A stretch of 64,000 nt of DNA from assembly GCA_965662045.1 (NCBI GenBank), contig CBFIGE010000005.1, positions 1 through 64,000 of the forward strand, given 5' to 3'. How positions within the stretch are numbered: the stretch's first letter is position 1; each line of letters begins with the position of its first letter. The stretch comes from UBA3478 sp965662045. GTDB taxonomy: Bacteria; Bacteroidota; Bacteroidia; Flavobacteriales; Flavobacteriaceae. Under the pieces are notes generated by a model. That model worked only from the letters and a program-made list of their open reading frames with translations. It was not told the origin of the DNA and did no database searches. Positions 35,086 to 44,782 of the stretch are shown piece by piece. The position numbers were made by a program, and so were the translations under genes.

Positions 35086-36435
35086 TTAATTTCCTAAGTG
35101 TGAACTTAATCTTGGAATTATAAACATTTCTTTTTGACGGCCTCCTACGTATCTAAATCCATCTTCTCCAAAAAACCCGGCTTCTTCCAACATAATGCGG
35201 ACATCAGTTGCCCATTGATCAATGTAAATTGTATTATTCAATTCAATGGCATATACGGTGTTATAGTTCAACGGATAATATCCATCTGCTTTATCTACAC
35301 CACCTTGTGAGTCCCACATCCCAATAGTAGTACCTGAAGAATGTCCATAAGAGCCTAATGGATGTGTATAAATCGATGGGCGAAGTCCGGCAGCCTTGGC
35401 CTCACCTAAGGACGCTTTCAATATTTCATTACCGGTTTTCCCCTTCTTCATATTCGCTGTAAGTACGTCTTGGACTTTATTACCTGTTTGAAATGCTTTG
35501 ACCAGGTACTGAGGAATTTGTGTCTCATCAGAACGGCGTACATAGGCCATTTCTTGACAATCAGTATTTAGTCTTAAATACGTGATACCAAAATCACAGT
35601 GTAACAAATCACCTTCCCTGATCAATAAGTCATCTGGTCGATTAGAAAAAGATTCAATATGTGATACTAACTTTGAAGAAGATCTTTGAATATCTACCGT
35701 CGGGTGAAACCATGTTTTAAGTCCTAAATCATTTACTCTTTGACGAAAAAACCACTCTACATCAGTGGTAGTAGTCACTCCCGGGGTTATAATTTTCTCT
35801 GAAAAAGCATCTTCAATAATTTGATGAGTAATAGCCACAAGCTGTTGGTATATTTCCATTTCGCGTGGAGTTCGAGTCTCAATCCAAGCAGTAGATAGTT
35901 TTTCAGCAGAAACAACGCGTTTTTGATATTTAGAGGGTAAATAAGACATCAATAAGTCGTAATCTGTTTTTACGATTCCATCACCTATATTAAAGTCCTT
36001 GGAATAATTTAATCCGATTTTTTCTGGATTGAACTCTCGAACAACTTCAACAAGCCTTTTCATTTGGTCCGGTTCTCTTTCTTTATTCCAAGCAGATTGA
36101 ATAGCCTTACCTACATTATATCGCGCTATGGCCAATTTCTCTATCGTATTTTTTTTTCGATCTCTGTAGAATACTAAAATTGTTCTTCTTCTCGCATTGA
36201 GCCAGTTCGCTGGCAACATTGTTTTAACTACAGGGTCCTCATTATACTCTCTTGAAATCAATAACCACATATCAATGCCATTGCTATCCATCAATTGAGG
36301 CAATAAAATCTCGAAACGTTCTTCTAAGATTTCATCAATTACTCGAGCCCTCTCACGCATGGGTAAAATCTGCTGAGCGTTTGTGTTCCAAGTTAAAAGA
36401 GATAAAAAAACAAGTAGAATACAATTGTATTTCAT
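35086..36435 (-). CDS. Secreted M24-family metallopeptidase (Xaa-Pro aminopeptidase-like)
   Basis: Removes N-terminal residues preceding proline, probably in the periplasm. 449 residues with signal peptide to about 20 (TNAQQ), an N-terminal creatinase-like domain, and a pita-bread domain. Its metal ligands can be placed in LHCDFGITYLRLNTDCQEMA (two Asp), HPLGSYGHSSG (His), YAIELNN (Glu) and RIMLEEAGF (Glu). Lies between menE (68 bp gap) and the vWA/plug gene (no gap). A prolyl-specific peptidase near a hydroxyproline pathway supports use of proline-rich peptides, by inference. Confidence 0.88.
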   Translation of the reverse strand: MKYNCILLVFLSLLTWNTNAQQILPMRERARVIDEILEERFEILLPQLMDSNGIDMWLLISREYNEDPVVKTMLPANWLNARRRTILVFYRDRKKNTIEKLAIARYNVGKAIQSAWNKEREPDQMKRLVEVVREFNPEKIGLNYSKDFNIGDGIVKTDYDLLMSYLPSKYQKRVVSAEKLSTAWIETRTPREMEIYQQLVAITHQIIEDAFSEKIITPGVTTTTDVEWFFRQRVNDLGLKTWFHPTVDIQRSSSKLVSHIESFSNRPDDLLIREGDLLHCDFGITYLRLNTDCQEMAYVRRSDETQIPQYLVKAFQTGNKVQDVLTANMKKGKTGNEILKASLGEAKAAGLRPSIYTHPLGSYGHSSGTTIGMWDSQGGVDKADGYYPLNYNTVYAIELNNTIYIDQWATDVRIMLEEAGFFGEDGFRYVGGRQKEMFIIPRLSSHLGN

Positions 36436-36503
36436 AACATTTATTTTTTATAAAATTAAAGGATTAAATCCTGACTTTGAAAATTTTAACGGTTCACTAA
36501 CTG

Positions 36504-37577
36504 TTAATTCTCTCCTATTTGAACACCTAGCTTTTTCAAGATTTTGATTTTATCAATCTTATTGGTATGAGAAGTTTTGAATTCAGCTAGCGTATAAACT
36601 TTTTTTGGCTTGTGGTAAAGTTCGAAATCGTCAGTATTTAAAAGTTCTTCAAAATAGGATTTATTCTTCTTTGATTCTACAACAAGGATTGCAATTTGAC
36701 CAAAATCATCATTTTCTTCAGCAGTGATAAAAAAACGTTCATTGATTAAACTTGACAACTTGTTTTCTACTTTTTGAGGGTTAATTTTTACACCTCCAGA
36801 ATTAATTATCTCATCGTAACGACCGAGGTATTCAAAAGAATTATTGCCGTTTAATTGTACAATGTCATTGGTTTGAAAACTAGAATTTCCCAAGTGTTTT
36901 GCCTTTATGCATAAGCAAGATCTTTCGTCAGTACTAAAAGAGATTCCTTCAAGCGCTTTAAAATATTTATCGCCTTGATGATTTAATTTTCTAACGGCAA
37001 TATGGGTAATGGTTTCGGTCATACCATAGGTTTGAAAAAGCTCATTCTTTGTTTCATTAACAGCTTTTAACAACCCTTCTTCTAAATGCTCAGAAATTGC
37101 AGCTCCTCCAATTATTATTTTAGGAATGGCCTTCAATTGTTCTATAGATTTTTTTGCTTGGTAGGGTGTGATTGCAGTAAAATCTATATCAATATCTTTC
37201 GGAAGATCATTGAAAGGATTGGCCCTTGGTCTGCTCACTACTAAATCTGAATTCAACTCAATACTTCTAACAAGCATCATAATACCTGCAATCGAAGAGA
37301 GTGGTAAACACAACAAGAGTTTGTCAAAAGAGTGAAGATTAAAAGTAGAGATAGTCAAAGATGCACTCTTTCTCATCTTTGATTTGGTTAATCGTATTGT
37401 TTTAGGGCTGCCAGTTGAGCCTGAAGTCTGAACCTCAAAATCTAGTTCATTATCAAACCATTTCTTTAAAAGGGTACTTAATTCTAGTAAATAGGGCTCT
37501 TGTGATTTAGATAAAACTTGAATATAATCTTTAGCTTCTTCTACCTCGAAAACATGTTGTTTAAAAAACAACCTCAT
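36504..37577 (-). CDS. menE: o-Succinylbenzoate-CoA ligase
   Basis: Activates o-succinylbenzoate with CoA and ATP in menaquinone synthesis. A short ANL-family enzyme (357 residues, typical of Bacteroidota MenE). It has the P-loop TSGSTGSPKTIRLT at about 55-68, QTYGMTET at about 188, and GRYDEIINSGGVKINP near 255, after which the small C-terminal domain with a Lys-rich end follows. Starts 7 bp after the CPBP gene stop. Part of the minus-strand men run. Confidence 0.93.
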   Translation of the reverse strand: MRLFFKQHVFEVEEAKDYIQVLSKSQEPYLLELSTLLKKWFDNELDFEVQTSGSTGSPKTIRLTKSKMRKSASLTISTFNLHSFDKLLLCLPLSSIAGIMMLVRSIELNSDLVVSRPRANPFNDLPKDIDIDFTAITPYQAKKSIEQLKAIPKIIIGGAAISEHLEEGLLKAVNETKNELFQTYGMTETITHIAVRKLNHQGDKYFKALEGISFSTDERSCLCIKAKHLGNSSFQTNDIVQLNGNNSFEYLGRYDEIINSGGVKINPQKVENKLSSLINERFFITAEENDDFGQIAILVVESKKNKSYFEELLNTDDFELYHKPKKVYTLAEFKTSHTNKIDKIKILKKLGVQIGEN

Positions 37578-37584
37578 ACTTACT

Positions 37585-38487
37585 CTATTCTACAGTACTT
37601 TTTACCTTTCCAAAAAGTCTATAGTTCCAATCAGACCATTTGTATTTTTTCGCTAAAATCAATAAGATCAATGGATATATCACCAATAATGGTATCCACA
37701 TAGTGAAATTTAATTCTGGCTTAGAAATGTCAATGTATAAAGAATCCACTCTAAAGGCTGTCCATTCTGCGGAAACGAGTAAAGCACCAATTAAATTATT
37801 TGCGGCATGAAAACCGAGGACAAGCTCTAAACCTTCATCCATTAGGGTTATTATTCCAAAAAGAAATCCTGTGCCAATATAATAGGTCAATATACCGTAA
37901 CCCAACTCGCCTACTTCAGGGTTAGCGATGTGCATAAGACCGAATAGAATAGATGTAATCATCAAAGCAGCAGCTCTACTTTTAGTGTGTATGCCTATTC
38001 CTTGAATCATATGACCTCTAAATAGAAGTTCTTCAAATGAAGTTTGTAATGGTATTAGTAAAACCGCAATCAGCGCAAAAGTCATGAATTTCTGCTTGTC
38101 AAAGTTCCAAACGTAATTCTCTGGAGCACTAAGGATTTCTATAAATGACAACCCTCCAACCAATAATCCCCATAAAAGAAAAGAAAAGAAGATTCTTTTA
38201 AAGTCTACTCTAGAACGAGAACTTATTGCAGATTTTAGTGGTAAGTTCAAAATAAACTTATACCAAAAAAGCATGAAAAAGAAACCTAAAACTAGAGGAA
38301 GTAAATTGATAACAAGCACCGTATTTGCTCCTAATTGATCTATCATTTGGGTCATCAATTCCTTGGTGTCTGCCTCAGAAGTTAACAATGCGACGTAATT
38401 CAAGGCCATAAAACCCATGAAACCGACTGGAATGAGAAGATATCTAAAGAGTGAGGTATTACCTTTATATGCCTGTTCTATAAACAT
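37585..38487 (-). CDS. CPBP-family intramembrane metalloprotease
   Basis: A 300-residue membrane protein with about eight hydrophobic segments. The CPBP (Rce1/Abi) motifs are present: SFEELLFRGHMIQG (Glu-Glu and Arg) at about 155, FGLMHIANPE (His) at about 190 and GFHAANNLIGA (His and Asn) at about 225. These form the catalytic site of Rce1-type proteases. The start overlaps the end of menC by 23 bp and the stop is 7 bp from menE, so it is embedded in the men unit. Target unknown. Confidence 0.9.
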   Translation of the reverse strand: MFIEQAYKGNTSLFRYLLIPVGFMGFMALNYVALLTSEADTKELMTQMIDQLGANTVLVINLLPLVLGFFFMLFWYKFILNLPLKSAISSRSRVDFKRIFFSFLLWGLLVGGLSFIEILSAPENYVWNFDKQKFMTFALIAVLLIPLQTSFEELLFRGHMIQGIGIHTKSRAAALMITSILFGLMHIANPEVGELGYGILTYYIGTGFLFGIITLMDEGLELVLGFHAANNLIGALLVSAEWTAFRVDSLYIDISKPELNFTMWIPLLVIYPLILLILAKKYKWSDWNYRLFGKVKSTVE

Positions 38488-39574
38488 AATGATCTACAAT
38501 TGGTTTTAGATTCCAATTTAACCCTTTTTTGTAAAACAATTTTGAATTTTCAATTTGAAGAGGTGATTCGATATTATTGGTGTAAAGTGATCCTGTTCCT
38601 AAACCCTGTGGCATTGTTGTATTTTTGCCCGAAGTCCACTGGCTAATCGCATTTAGTCCTATATTACTTTCTAAAGCACTGGTTATCCACCAGCCTATCT
38701 CTAATTTTTGTGCTTCTTCAATGTATTGATCACCGATTTCAAACCCACCTAATAAACCGGGTTTAAGAATAATATAATCAGGCTTAATAGTCTCTAAACA
38801 GGATAACATCTCTTGGGAATTTCGAAGTGAAATGAGTTCTTCGTCCAGGGCAATCTTAATAGGCGATTTTGCTACAAGTTCAGCCATTTCATGCCATTGT
38901 TTTACAGCGATGGGCTGCTCAATGGAGTGAATATTAAAGTCTGAAAGACGTTGTAGTTTTTCCAAGGCGGTGTTTTGGTCAAATGCTCCATTGGCATCTA
39001 CTCTCAATTCTAATTGATCTGCGGAAAATTTTGAACGAATATTTTTTAAAATGGACAATTCTGTTTCGAAATCAATAGCGCCAATTTTCATTTTTAAACA
39101 TCGAAAACCACTTTGAATCTTTTCTTCTATTTGACGAGTCATAAAATCGCGTTGCCCCATCCAAATTAAACCGTTGATTGTAATTCCGTATTCTTCGGCA
39201 TAGAAGTCTGTGTCAAAAAGACAAAAAGAATCTTCATTTAAGTATGATTTTTTTAATTGTTCTAAACCAAATTGAATAGACGGATATTGATTCAAATCAT
39301 TAAGTTCTTCGAATGATTTTATAGTCGTTGAAGGTTCAAAAAATAATTCAAAATTATTTTCGACCCAACGCACAATACGTTGAATTTTTTCATCAAAATC
39401 TGGTCTGTCGTCGTACGAAAGGCCTTCAAATAAATTACACTCGCCTATACCCCAGTTCTCATTATATTGAGCGTACAAAAAATAAGTTCTTTTTTGCCTT
39501 AATACACCTCTGGATGTACCTCCTGGGATTTTAAAATTTAAATCGTAATGAAATACGTAGACTTTTGCCTTCAC
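38465..39574 (-). CDS. menC: o-Succinylbenzoate synthase (enolase superfamily)
   Basis: Dehydrates SHCHC to o-succinylbenzoate. 369 residues with the enolase-superfamily pattern: Lys in RCLKMKIGA (about 145), Asp in LELRVDANGAF (about 175), Glu in HSIEQPI (about 205), Asp in KIALDEELIS (about 228) and Lys in YIILKPGLLGG (about 250). The GTG at 39574 was chosen because the family start (KVYVFHYDLNFKIPGGTSRGV) follows it at once and it leaves a 16-bp gap to the kinase gene. The next upstream in-frame start would overlap that gene by 44 bp. Confidence 0.93.
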   Translation of the reverse strand: MKAKVYVFHYDLNFKIPGGTSRGVLRQKRTYFLYAQYNENWGIGECNLFEGLSYDDRPDFDEKIQRIVRWVENNFELFFEPSTTIKSFEELNDLNQYPSIQFGLEQLKKSYLNEDSFCLFDTDFYAEEYGITINGLIWMGQRDFMTRQIEEKIQSGFRCLKMKIGAIDFETELSILKNIRSKFSADQLELRVDANGAFDQNTALEKLQRLSDFNIHSIEQPIAVKQWHEMAELVAKSPIKIALDEELISLRNSQEMLSCLETIKPDYIILKPGLLGGFEIGDQYIEEAQKLEIGWWITSALESNIGLNAISQWTSGKNTTMPQGLGTGSLYTNNIESPLQIENSKLFYKKGLNWNLKPIVDHYVYRTGI

Positions 39575-39590
39575 ATAACAAAAATATATA

Positions 39591-41531
39591 CTAAAAACTA
39601 AACCAGACTTTAGCTCCTGGATTTTCCAAATCAAAGTTTAATTCCGAACCGAGTTGGTTTACCTGTCTTTTCACTAAAACCAAACCTATTCTACTGCTTA
39701 TTTTTTCATTAAACTCTTCAGGCCAACCCTTTCCGTTATCGATGTATTCGAAATAAAAAACGTCAGTGTCTTTTTTAATTAGAGTAACAGTAATTTGATT
39801 GTTCAATCCTTTTTTATTGAATGCATGTAGTATTGAATTTGACAACAATTCATTTAGAATAAGACCTAAAGAAACCGTTTTATCAATGTCAAAAGACAAA
39901 TCATCAATTTTCAAATTCACATTAATTTTAATTTCATTTTTTGGATTAAAAATCAACTCAACACTACGAACTAATTTTTCAAAATATGGTTGTACAGGTA
40001 AATCTTCTAATTTATCTCGTTGATAATAAAGCTGATTTGCCAGGGAAATTGATTTCACCCTACTATTAGAGGTCTTTAGAACTCTAATAATTTTATTTTG
40101 AGAACTTTTACGCATTTGTATACTCAAAAGGCTTGAAACCATTTGGAGATTATTTTTTACGCGATGATGAAGTTCCTTTAATAAATTGTCTTTTTCATCA
40201 GAATTATTTTTTAACTCAATATTCTGCAATTCAATAATTTTTTGAATTTTGACACTTCGGTAATACGCATAAATCAATCCCAGAAAACCAATTAAGGTGA
40301 ATAGTAACGATAAGGTGATCATCTTGATATACTGCTTCGAAGTTTGAAAATTATCTCGTGCCTCTGTTGATGTAATTGTAGTACTGTTAGGAACAGCGAA
40401 CAAGTTATTCAGTTCTTGAAAATCTTCAGATAATCGGATTTTATTTTGAACAAGGGTTACCCTATTTTGCTCTGTTTCTATAATCTCTTGTGGTGATGCT
40501 GCTGATTTTTTTAACTCAAGTAACGCTCGACTCGCATTTTGATTTAAATAAAATTTTTGACCTAAAATCAACCATTTCAATTGATTTTCTTCGCTTAAAG
40601 AATAGTCTTCTTTTTTTTGCTCAATGATTGCCGCTAATTCTTTGTTTGCTCCAATTTCAAAAAGCAACTTAGCTTTAAGCAGTAATAATTGGTTGAAAAT
40701 CTTCGAAGGTTCAGTGGATTTGTAAGATTCAATGATACTCAAACCTGAATCCGTCATTTTAAGGGCAGAATTAATATTTTTCTTCAGCGCTAGGTTTTTG
40801 GCTTTATACAAGTACCATTGTGCTTTAATGTAATCTTTGTCGATTGCAGAAAAAGTCGCATTATTTAATATTGAATCTATGACATTGAGTTTGATTTGAG
40901 CAACATCAGGGTCTAATTCATTGATGTACTTTACTTGAGTCAAAAGTGACTGAAGTGAGTCTTTTAATTGCAATACTCTACTGTTGATTTGATTTTCAAA
41001 AAGAGATGATTTTGTTGCTTGTTCGAACAAACCTACTTGAGAATATAGCTTAGATAGTTGTAAATCTGTGTACTCATTTAATTGATTTACATGTTTACGA
41101 AATAAAATTTGTTCGATATGTAAATCATAAAATCCTAAAAAAAAGTCGAATGAAAGTATAAGGGCTTCAAGTTTCACATTGGGCTTGTTCTCAAGAGCCA
41201 ATTTTTTAAATTTTGAAAGAAATTCTAAGGGTTTATTTTTTTTAATTTCAATTAAAGCACTTAAAGATTTGTAATACAATTCTTCTTCTTCATTATTCAT
41301 TTGATTTTCTATACTTTGATAATCCTCAAAAATCAAAGTCCATTTAGACAACTCATCTTTCTCAATTTGATCAAACTTATGAATCACCAACTCAAGTCGT
41401 TCACCTCCTGATTTCTGCTGATTAAATGCCTGAAACAAAGGGTCTTGGCCAAGACTAAAATGAATTGAAGTCGTTAGCAATAGACCATAAATAAAAAAGT
41501 ATTTGAGTATGTGAATTGTTCTCCAAAGCAT
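39591..41531 (-). CDS. Sensor histidine kinase, HisKA_2 type, with periplasmic helical-repeat sensor
   Basis: 646 residues: signal/anchor at the N-terminus (to about 30), a long helical-repeat periplasmic part (about 30-400, TPR-like), one membrane helix (about 405-428), a short coiled coil, the phospho-acceptor box ELHHRVKNNLQMVSSLLS at about 453, and an HATPase domain with ILNELLSNSILHA (N box) and YIDNGKGWPE (G1). The histidine box is the HisKA_2 kind. It lies 93 bp after the LytTR regulator and 16 bp before menC, so the pair is inserted in the menaquinone gene run. Signal unknown. Confidence 0.92.
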   Translation of the reverse strand: MLWRTIHILKYFFIYGLLLTTSIHFSLGQDPLFQAFNQQKSGGERLELVIHKFDQIEKDELSKWTLIFEDYQSIENQMNNEEEELYYKSLSALIEIKKNKPLEFLSKFKKLALENKPNVKLEALILSFDFFLGFYDLHIEQILFRKHVNQLNEYTDLQLSKLYSQVGLFEQATKSSLFENQINSRVLQLKDSLQSLLTQVKYINELDPDVAQIKLNVIDSILNNATFSAIDKDYIKAQWYLYKAKNLALKKNINSALKMTDSGLSIIESYKSTEPSKIFNQLLLLKAKLLFEIGANKELAAIIEQKKEDYSLSEENQLKWLILGQKFYLNQNASRALLELKKSAASPQEIIETEQNRVTLVQNKIRLSEDFQELNNLFAVPNSTTITSTEARDNFQTSKQYIKMITLSLLFTLIGFLGLIYAYYRSVKIQKIIELQNIELKNNSDEKDNLLKELHHRVKNNLQMVSSLLSIQMRKSSQNKIIRVLKTSNSRVKSISLANQLYYQRDKLEDLPVQPYFEKLVRSVELIFNPKNEIKINVNLKIDDLSFDIDKTVSLGLILNELLSNSILHAFNKKGLNNQITVTLIKKDTDVFYFEYIDNGKGWPEEFNEKISSRIGLVLVKRQVNQLGSELNFDLENPGAKVWFSF

Positions 41532-41624
41532 TTGAACACTCTTTTTCCTTAAATATTAACGTTAAATCACCTAGAAAATTATGCCTAAAAATCTAATATA
41601 GTAATCAAATACAAAAAGGCTTAA

Positions 41625-42383
41625 TTAAAGGTTCATTGCTTTGAGAATAAAATCCTTAAAATCCTTGGAAATAGGAATGAGTTCTTCTCCAATAAGCACA
41701 TCTTTGGAGTTTACAGCCATTACGTGTTCAACATTGATAATGTAAGATTTATGAGATCTAAAAAAACTATTGCTAGGGAGTTTTTCCAAATAATCCTTGA
41801 GCGGTGACCTCACCAAAAACATTTGTTCTTTGGTATACACTTCGAGATATACATTATCAGCTTTGATATACATGATATCCTTAAACGGAATTCGGTAATA
41901 TAGATGTTGTTTTTTTACGAAAATAGAATCTTTCAATATACCCGAGGAAGAAGTATTTTCTTGAGTTTGAGTCTCAAAAGCGTTTGAAGAATCACCGCTG
42001 TCTGATTCACTAAAGTTTGATAGTGCTATCTCTATGGCTGTATACAAATCTTGCTGTTCAAATGGCTTTACTAAATATCCGTTTGGCTTAACCAGTTTAG
42101 CACTCTCGACTGTGGAACGGTCTGAATTTGAAGTGATAAAAACAAATGGGATATTGTATTTTTCTCTAATGTGTTTTCCTAAATCGATTCCGGTTTTATC
42201 AGATGCCAACACAATATCAATAAGAACTAGATCTACATCATTTTCTTCCAAAACTTTAACAGCTTGCTCATAGGCCATAACACTAGAAACAATTTCATAG
42301 CCAATTTCTTCAAGCATAGACTGCATATCATCGGCTATAATTACATTGTCTTCAACAATTAATATTCGAACAGTTTGATCCAA
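41625..42383 (-). CDS. LytTR-family response regulator
   Basis: 252 residues: receiver domain 1-120 with acidic pair Glu11/Asp12, phospho-acceptor Asp56 (LVLIDIV), Thr84 and Lys106; LytTR DNA-binding domain about 155-250 (YIKADNVYLEVYT, FFRSHKSYIINVEHV). The start is TTG at 42383: an in-frame stop lies two codons upstream and the receiver begins immediately after, so no ATG is available. Probably phosphorylated by the adjacent HisKA_2 kinase. Sits 15 bp after menA in the same direction, hinting at co-transcription with menaquinone genes. Confidence 0.92.
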   Translation of the reverse strand: MDQTVRILIVEDNVIIADDMQSMLEEIGYEIVSSVMAYEQAVKVLEENDVDLVLIDIVLASDKTGIDLGKHIREKYNIPFVFITSNSDRSTVESAKLVKPNGYLVKPFEQQDLYTAIEIALSNFSESDSGDSSNAFETQTQENTSSSGILKDSIFVKKQHLYYRIPFKDIMYIKADNVYLEVYTKEQMFLVRSPLKDYLEKLPSNSFFRSHKSYIINVEHVMAVNSKDVLIGEELIPISKDFKDFILKAMNL

Positions 42384-42398
42384 GACTTAATATTTGAT

Positions 42399-43298
42399 TT
42401 AAAAATAAACAATTAATCCGATGATAAAACATAGCAGAGAGCTCATAAAGGAAGAAATAGCTATAACCTTGAGTTCGGGGTCAAAATCACGATTGTTTTC
42501 AACCTGCTTTATTCTATTGATATGCCCTACTAATTTGATTAGAGGCATCATAGCTATATAATACCAATAGCGTCCACTCAAGGTAATTCCAATGAAAAAT
42601 GTTAAAAGCGATACAATCAACAACAACATCTGATATTTTTTGGCCTTTTCAGCACCGAGCATAACTGCCATAGTAATTTTGTTCTTAAGGGCATCATCTT
42701 CACGATCTCGCATATTATTGAGATTCAATACAGCCACGGCCAAAGTTCCAATAGCAAAAGCTATAAATAAGACGTCTAAATCTAAACGTCTTAAATGCAA
42801 ATAAAAAGTACCTAAGACAGCTAGAAGACCGAAAAATATAAATACCATCAAATCTCCTAGTGCTCTATAACCATATGGTTTTTTACCGATGGTATAAGCA
42901 ATTGCAGCCCAGATGGCCACTATACCAAAGGCAAGAAAAAAAAATAATTCAATACGTCTTAAATCGATAGTGATTAACAACTGCAATACCATGACTAAAG
43001 CTATGAAACACATGAAAACTATTACTTTTTTCATTTGTGCTTTTGTAATCAAACCCGATTGTATTGCTCGTTCGGGACCTATTCTTGTGTGATCATCAAC
43101 ACCTTTAATTGCATCGCCTAAATCATTGGCAAAATTGGAGATAACTTGAAATAGAACAGTAATGACAAGACAAGACAAGAAAATGAAAAAATTAAAATTT
43201 TCATTTAACGCAAATGCACTTCCAATAAGTATTCCTGAAAATGAAAGAGGTAAAGTTCGTAGACGGGCTGCTCTTAACCAGGTTTTGAGCAGGATCAT
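42399..43298 (-). CDS. menA: 1,4-Dihydroxy-2-naphthoate polyprenyltransferase
   Basis: Joins DHNA to a polyprenyl chain in the inner membrane (UbiA family). 299 residues, about eight to nine membrane helices; the aspartate-rich prenyl-diphosphate motif is NDLGDAIKGVDD near residue 60 followed by RIGPERAIQSG, and the second loop NNMRDREDDALKNK is near 195. Starts right after the SPOR-like gene stop (no gap). Confidence 0.94.
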   Translation of the reverse strand: MILLKTWLRAARLRTLPLSFSGILIGSAFALNENFNFFIFLSCLVITVLFQVISNFANDLGDAIKGVDDHTRIGPERAIQSGLITKAQMKKVIVFMCFIALVMVLQLLITIDLRRIELFFFLAFGIVAIWAAIAYTIGKKPYGYRALGDLMVFIFFGLLAVLGTFYLHLRRLDLDVLFIAFAIGTLAVAVLNLNNMRDREDDALKNKITMAVMLGAEKAKKYQMLLLIVSLLTFFIGITLSGRYWYYIAMMPLIKLVGHINRIKQVENNRDFDPELKVIAISSFMSSLLCFIIGLIVYF

Positions 43299-43904
43299 CT
43301 AATAGGGGCTTTCAATTTTTATGCGCTTACCATTCTGATAAGAAGCTACGAAAGCATCATCGAATCCTATTTTAACTAGGTGTTTTCGAAATATTCTGGC
43401 TTCATCAATAGTTTCAAAAACACCGATAGAATACCGCAAAAATGGATTTGATTTTACAACAAAGGTGTTTGTCAATCCGTTGTGCGTTAAGTCCAAATTA
43501 GAATCCCTTAACGATCTCACTTGAACACTATACACTACCTGCTGTTTAATCAACCTATTAGCCAAATAATAATCTTGAACTAAGCTCAACTCTTGGTTTT
43601 CTCTTCTGAGAGCCTCAATTTGTTTTTTAGTCGCGTCCAGACTATCTGTGCTAACCGTGTACCTAGCCGAATTATTCAGTAACAATTGTTGCGTTTGATT
43701 CACCCCAGAGACATATGCAAATACTCCCATTACGCACACCACTAAAACGGAAAGAACGGTTATTAAGGTGTAACGTTGAACATTAAGCCTTTTAATTTCT
43801 TTATTTTTATTTCGAATTTGATTTAATAATCCAATATTCGTGTTCTGCGATTTTTCTAAATCCTTGTGGAGTGAAAAGAGATCTTTTTCTTCAATGAAAG
43901 GCAT
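43299..43904 (-). CDS. Membrane-anchored SPOR-like domain protein
   Basis: 201 residues: cytoplasmic coiled coil (about 8-45), one membrane helix (about 48-68), periplasmic coiled coil (about 85-110), and a C-terminal domain about 122-198 with VVYSVQVRSL, YSIGVFETIDEARIFRKHL and DDAFVASYQNGKRI, the two-repeat pattern of SPOR peptidoglycan-binding domains. Such proteins bind denuded glycan strands at division sites. It lies directly upstream of menA and 47 bp after cvfB, an odd partner for quinone genes. Its role is inferred from the fold only. Confidence 0.75.
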   Translation of the reverse strand: MPFIEEKDLFSLHKDLEKSQNTNIGLLNQIRNKNKEIKRLNVQRYTLITVLSVLVVCVMGVFAYVSGVNQTQQLLLNNSARYTVSTDSLDATKKQIEALRRENQELSLVQDYYLANRLIKQQVVYSVQVRSLRDSNLDLTHNGLTNTFVVKSNPFLRYSIGVFETIDEARIFRKHLVKIGFDDAFVASYQNGKRIKIESPY

Positions 43905-43951
43905 ATCGTTCGGTTATATCATCTAGGGTATCTGCTAAAGTATAAAAAATC

Positions 43952-44782
43952 TTACACTAGTCGGATGCCGTTCTTTTCAATTTTTATTTTAGTTTGTTTA
44001 AAAAGCATTCCCAAAGCACTTTTAAAGGTTTTTTTACTCATTTTAAATACTTGTGAAATTTCATCTGGAGATGACTTGTCATGGTAAGGTAAAAACCCAT
44101 CTTCTTGCAAAAGACGTTCGTAAATTTCGCTAGCCGCTTGAGTTAATCGGTCCACTCCTATTGAAGCTAAATTCAAATCAAGCTTGGAATCTGGCCTGAT
44201 GTTTTTAATATAAACCTGAAGTGATTGTCCTATGGATATTTCATAAATCAAATCTGAAAAAAACAAAAGTCCTTGATATTTTTCTTCTACAATAAGCTCA
44301 AAACCCAAATTTGTTTTTGTAACAACTAAGGCTTCATAAGCATTATTCACTTCAAGATTCTCTATTTCTGTTTTTAAATGTTTTTTCCAGCGCATACTCC
44401 CATAAAGTCGCATGCTTTTTTGATCAAGGTCACAATAGACTAATAATTCCTCTCCTTCTGAAAATTTTCGCGTTTGCTCCCTATAAGGCAAAAACAAATC
44501 TTTTTCTAGACCCATATCTAAAAATGCTCCAGATTTAGTTATTGACTTGACTTTTAAAAACCTAAATTTTCCGCGTTCAATTTTAGGTCTTAAAGTTGTT
44601 GCTACCGGTCTTTCATTGCTATCCAAGTAACAGTATACTTCAATTGAATTTCCGGCCTTAAAACTTTTCGAACAATATTTGTTCGGTAATAATATTTCTG
44701 TTGCCTCATCATCCTCAAGAAACCAACCGAAATCAGTTTTTCTTTTTAATAATAAGGTATTTATGTACCCTAGTCCTATCAT
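43952..44782 (-). CDS. cvfB: CvfB-like S1-domain RNA-binding protein
   Basis: 276 residues with serial S1-like OB folds (DFGWFLEDDEATEILLPNKY at the start; GAFLDMGLEKDLFLPYREQ at about 87) and a winged-helix end (SPDEISQVFKMSKKTFKSALGMLFK, then IRLV). This is the CvfB architecture known from Staphylococcus and Streptococcus, where it influences virulence and RNA turnover. The ATG overlaps the menD stop by 4 bp. It is probably a general post-transcriptional factor that travels with menD. Confidence 0.88.
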   Translation of the reverse strand: MIGLGYINTLLLKRKTDFGWFLEDDEATEILLPNKYCSKSFKAGNSIEVYCYLDSNERPVATTLRPKIERGKFRFLKVKSITKSGAFLDMGLEKDLFLPYREQTRKFSEGEELLVYCDLDQKSMRLYGSMRWKKHLKTEIENLEVNNAYEALVVTKTNLGFELIVEEKYQGLLFFSDLIYEISIGQSLQVYIKNIRPDSKLDLNLASIGVDRLTQAASEIYERLLQEDGFLPYHDKSSPDEISQVFKMSKKTFKSALGMLFKQTKIKIEKNGIRLV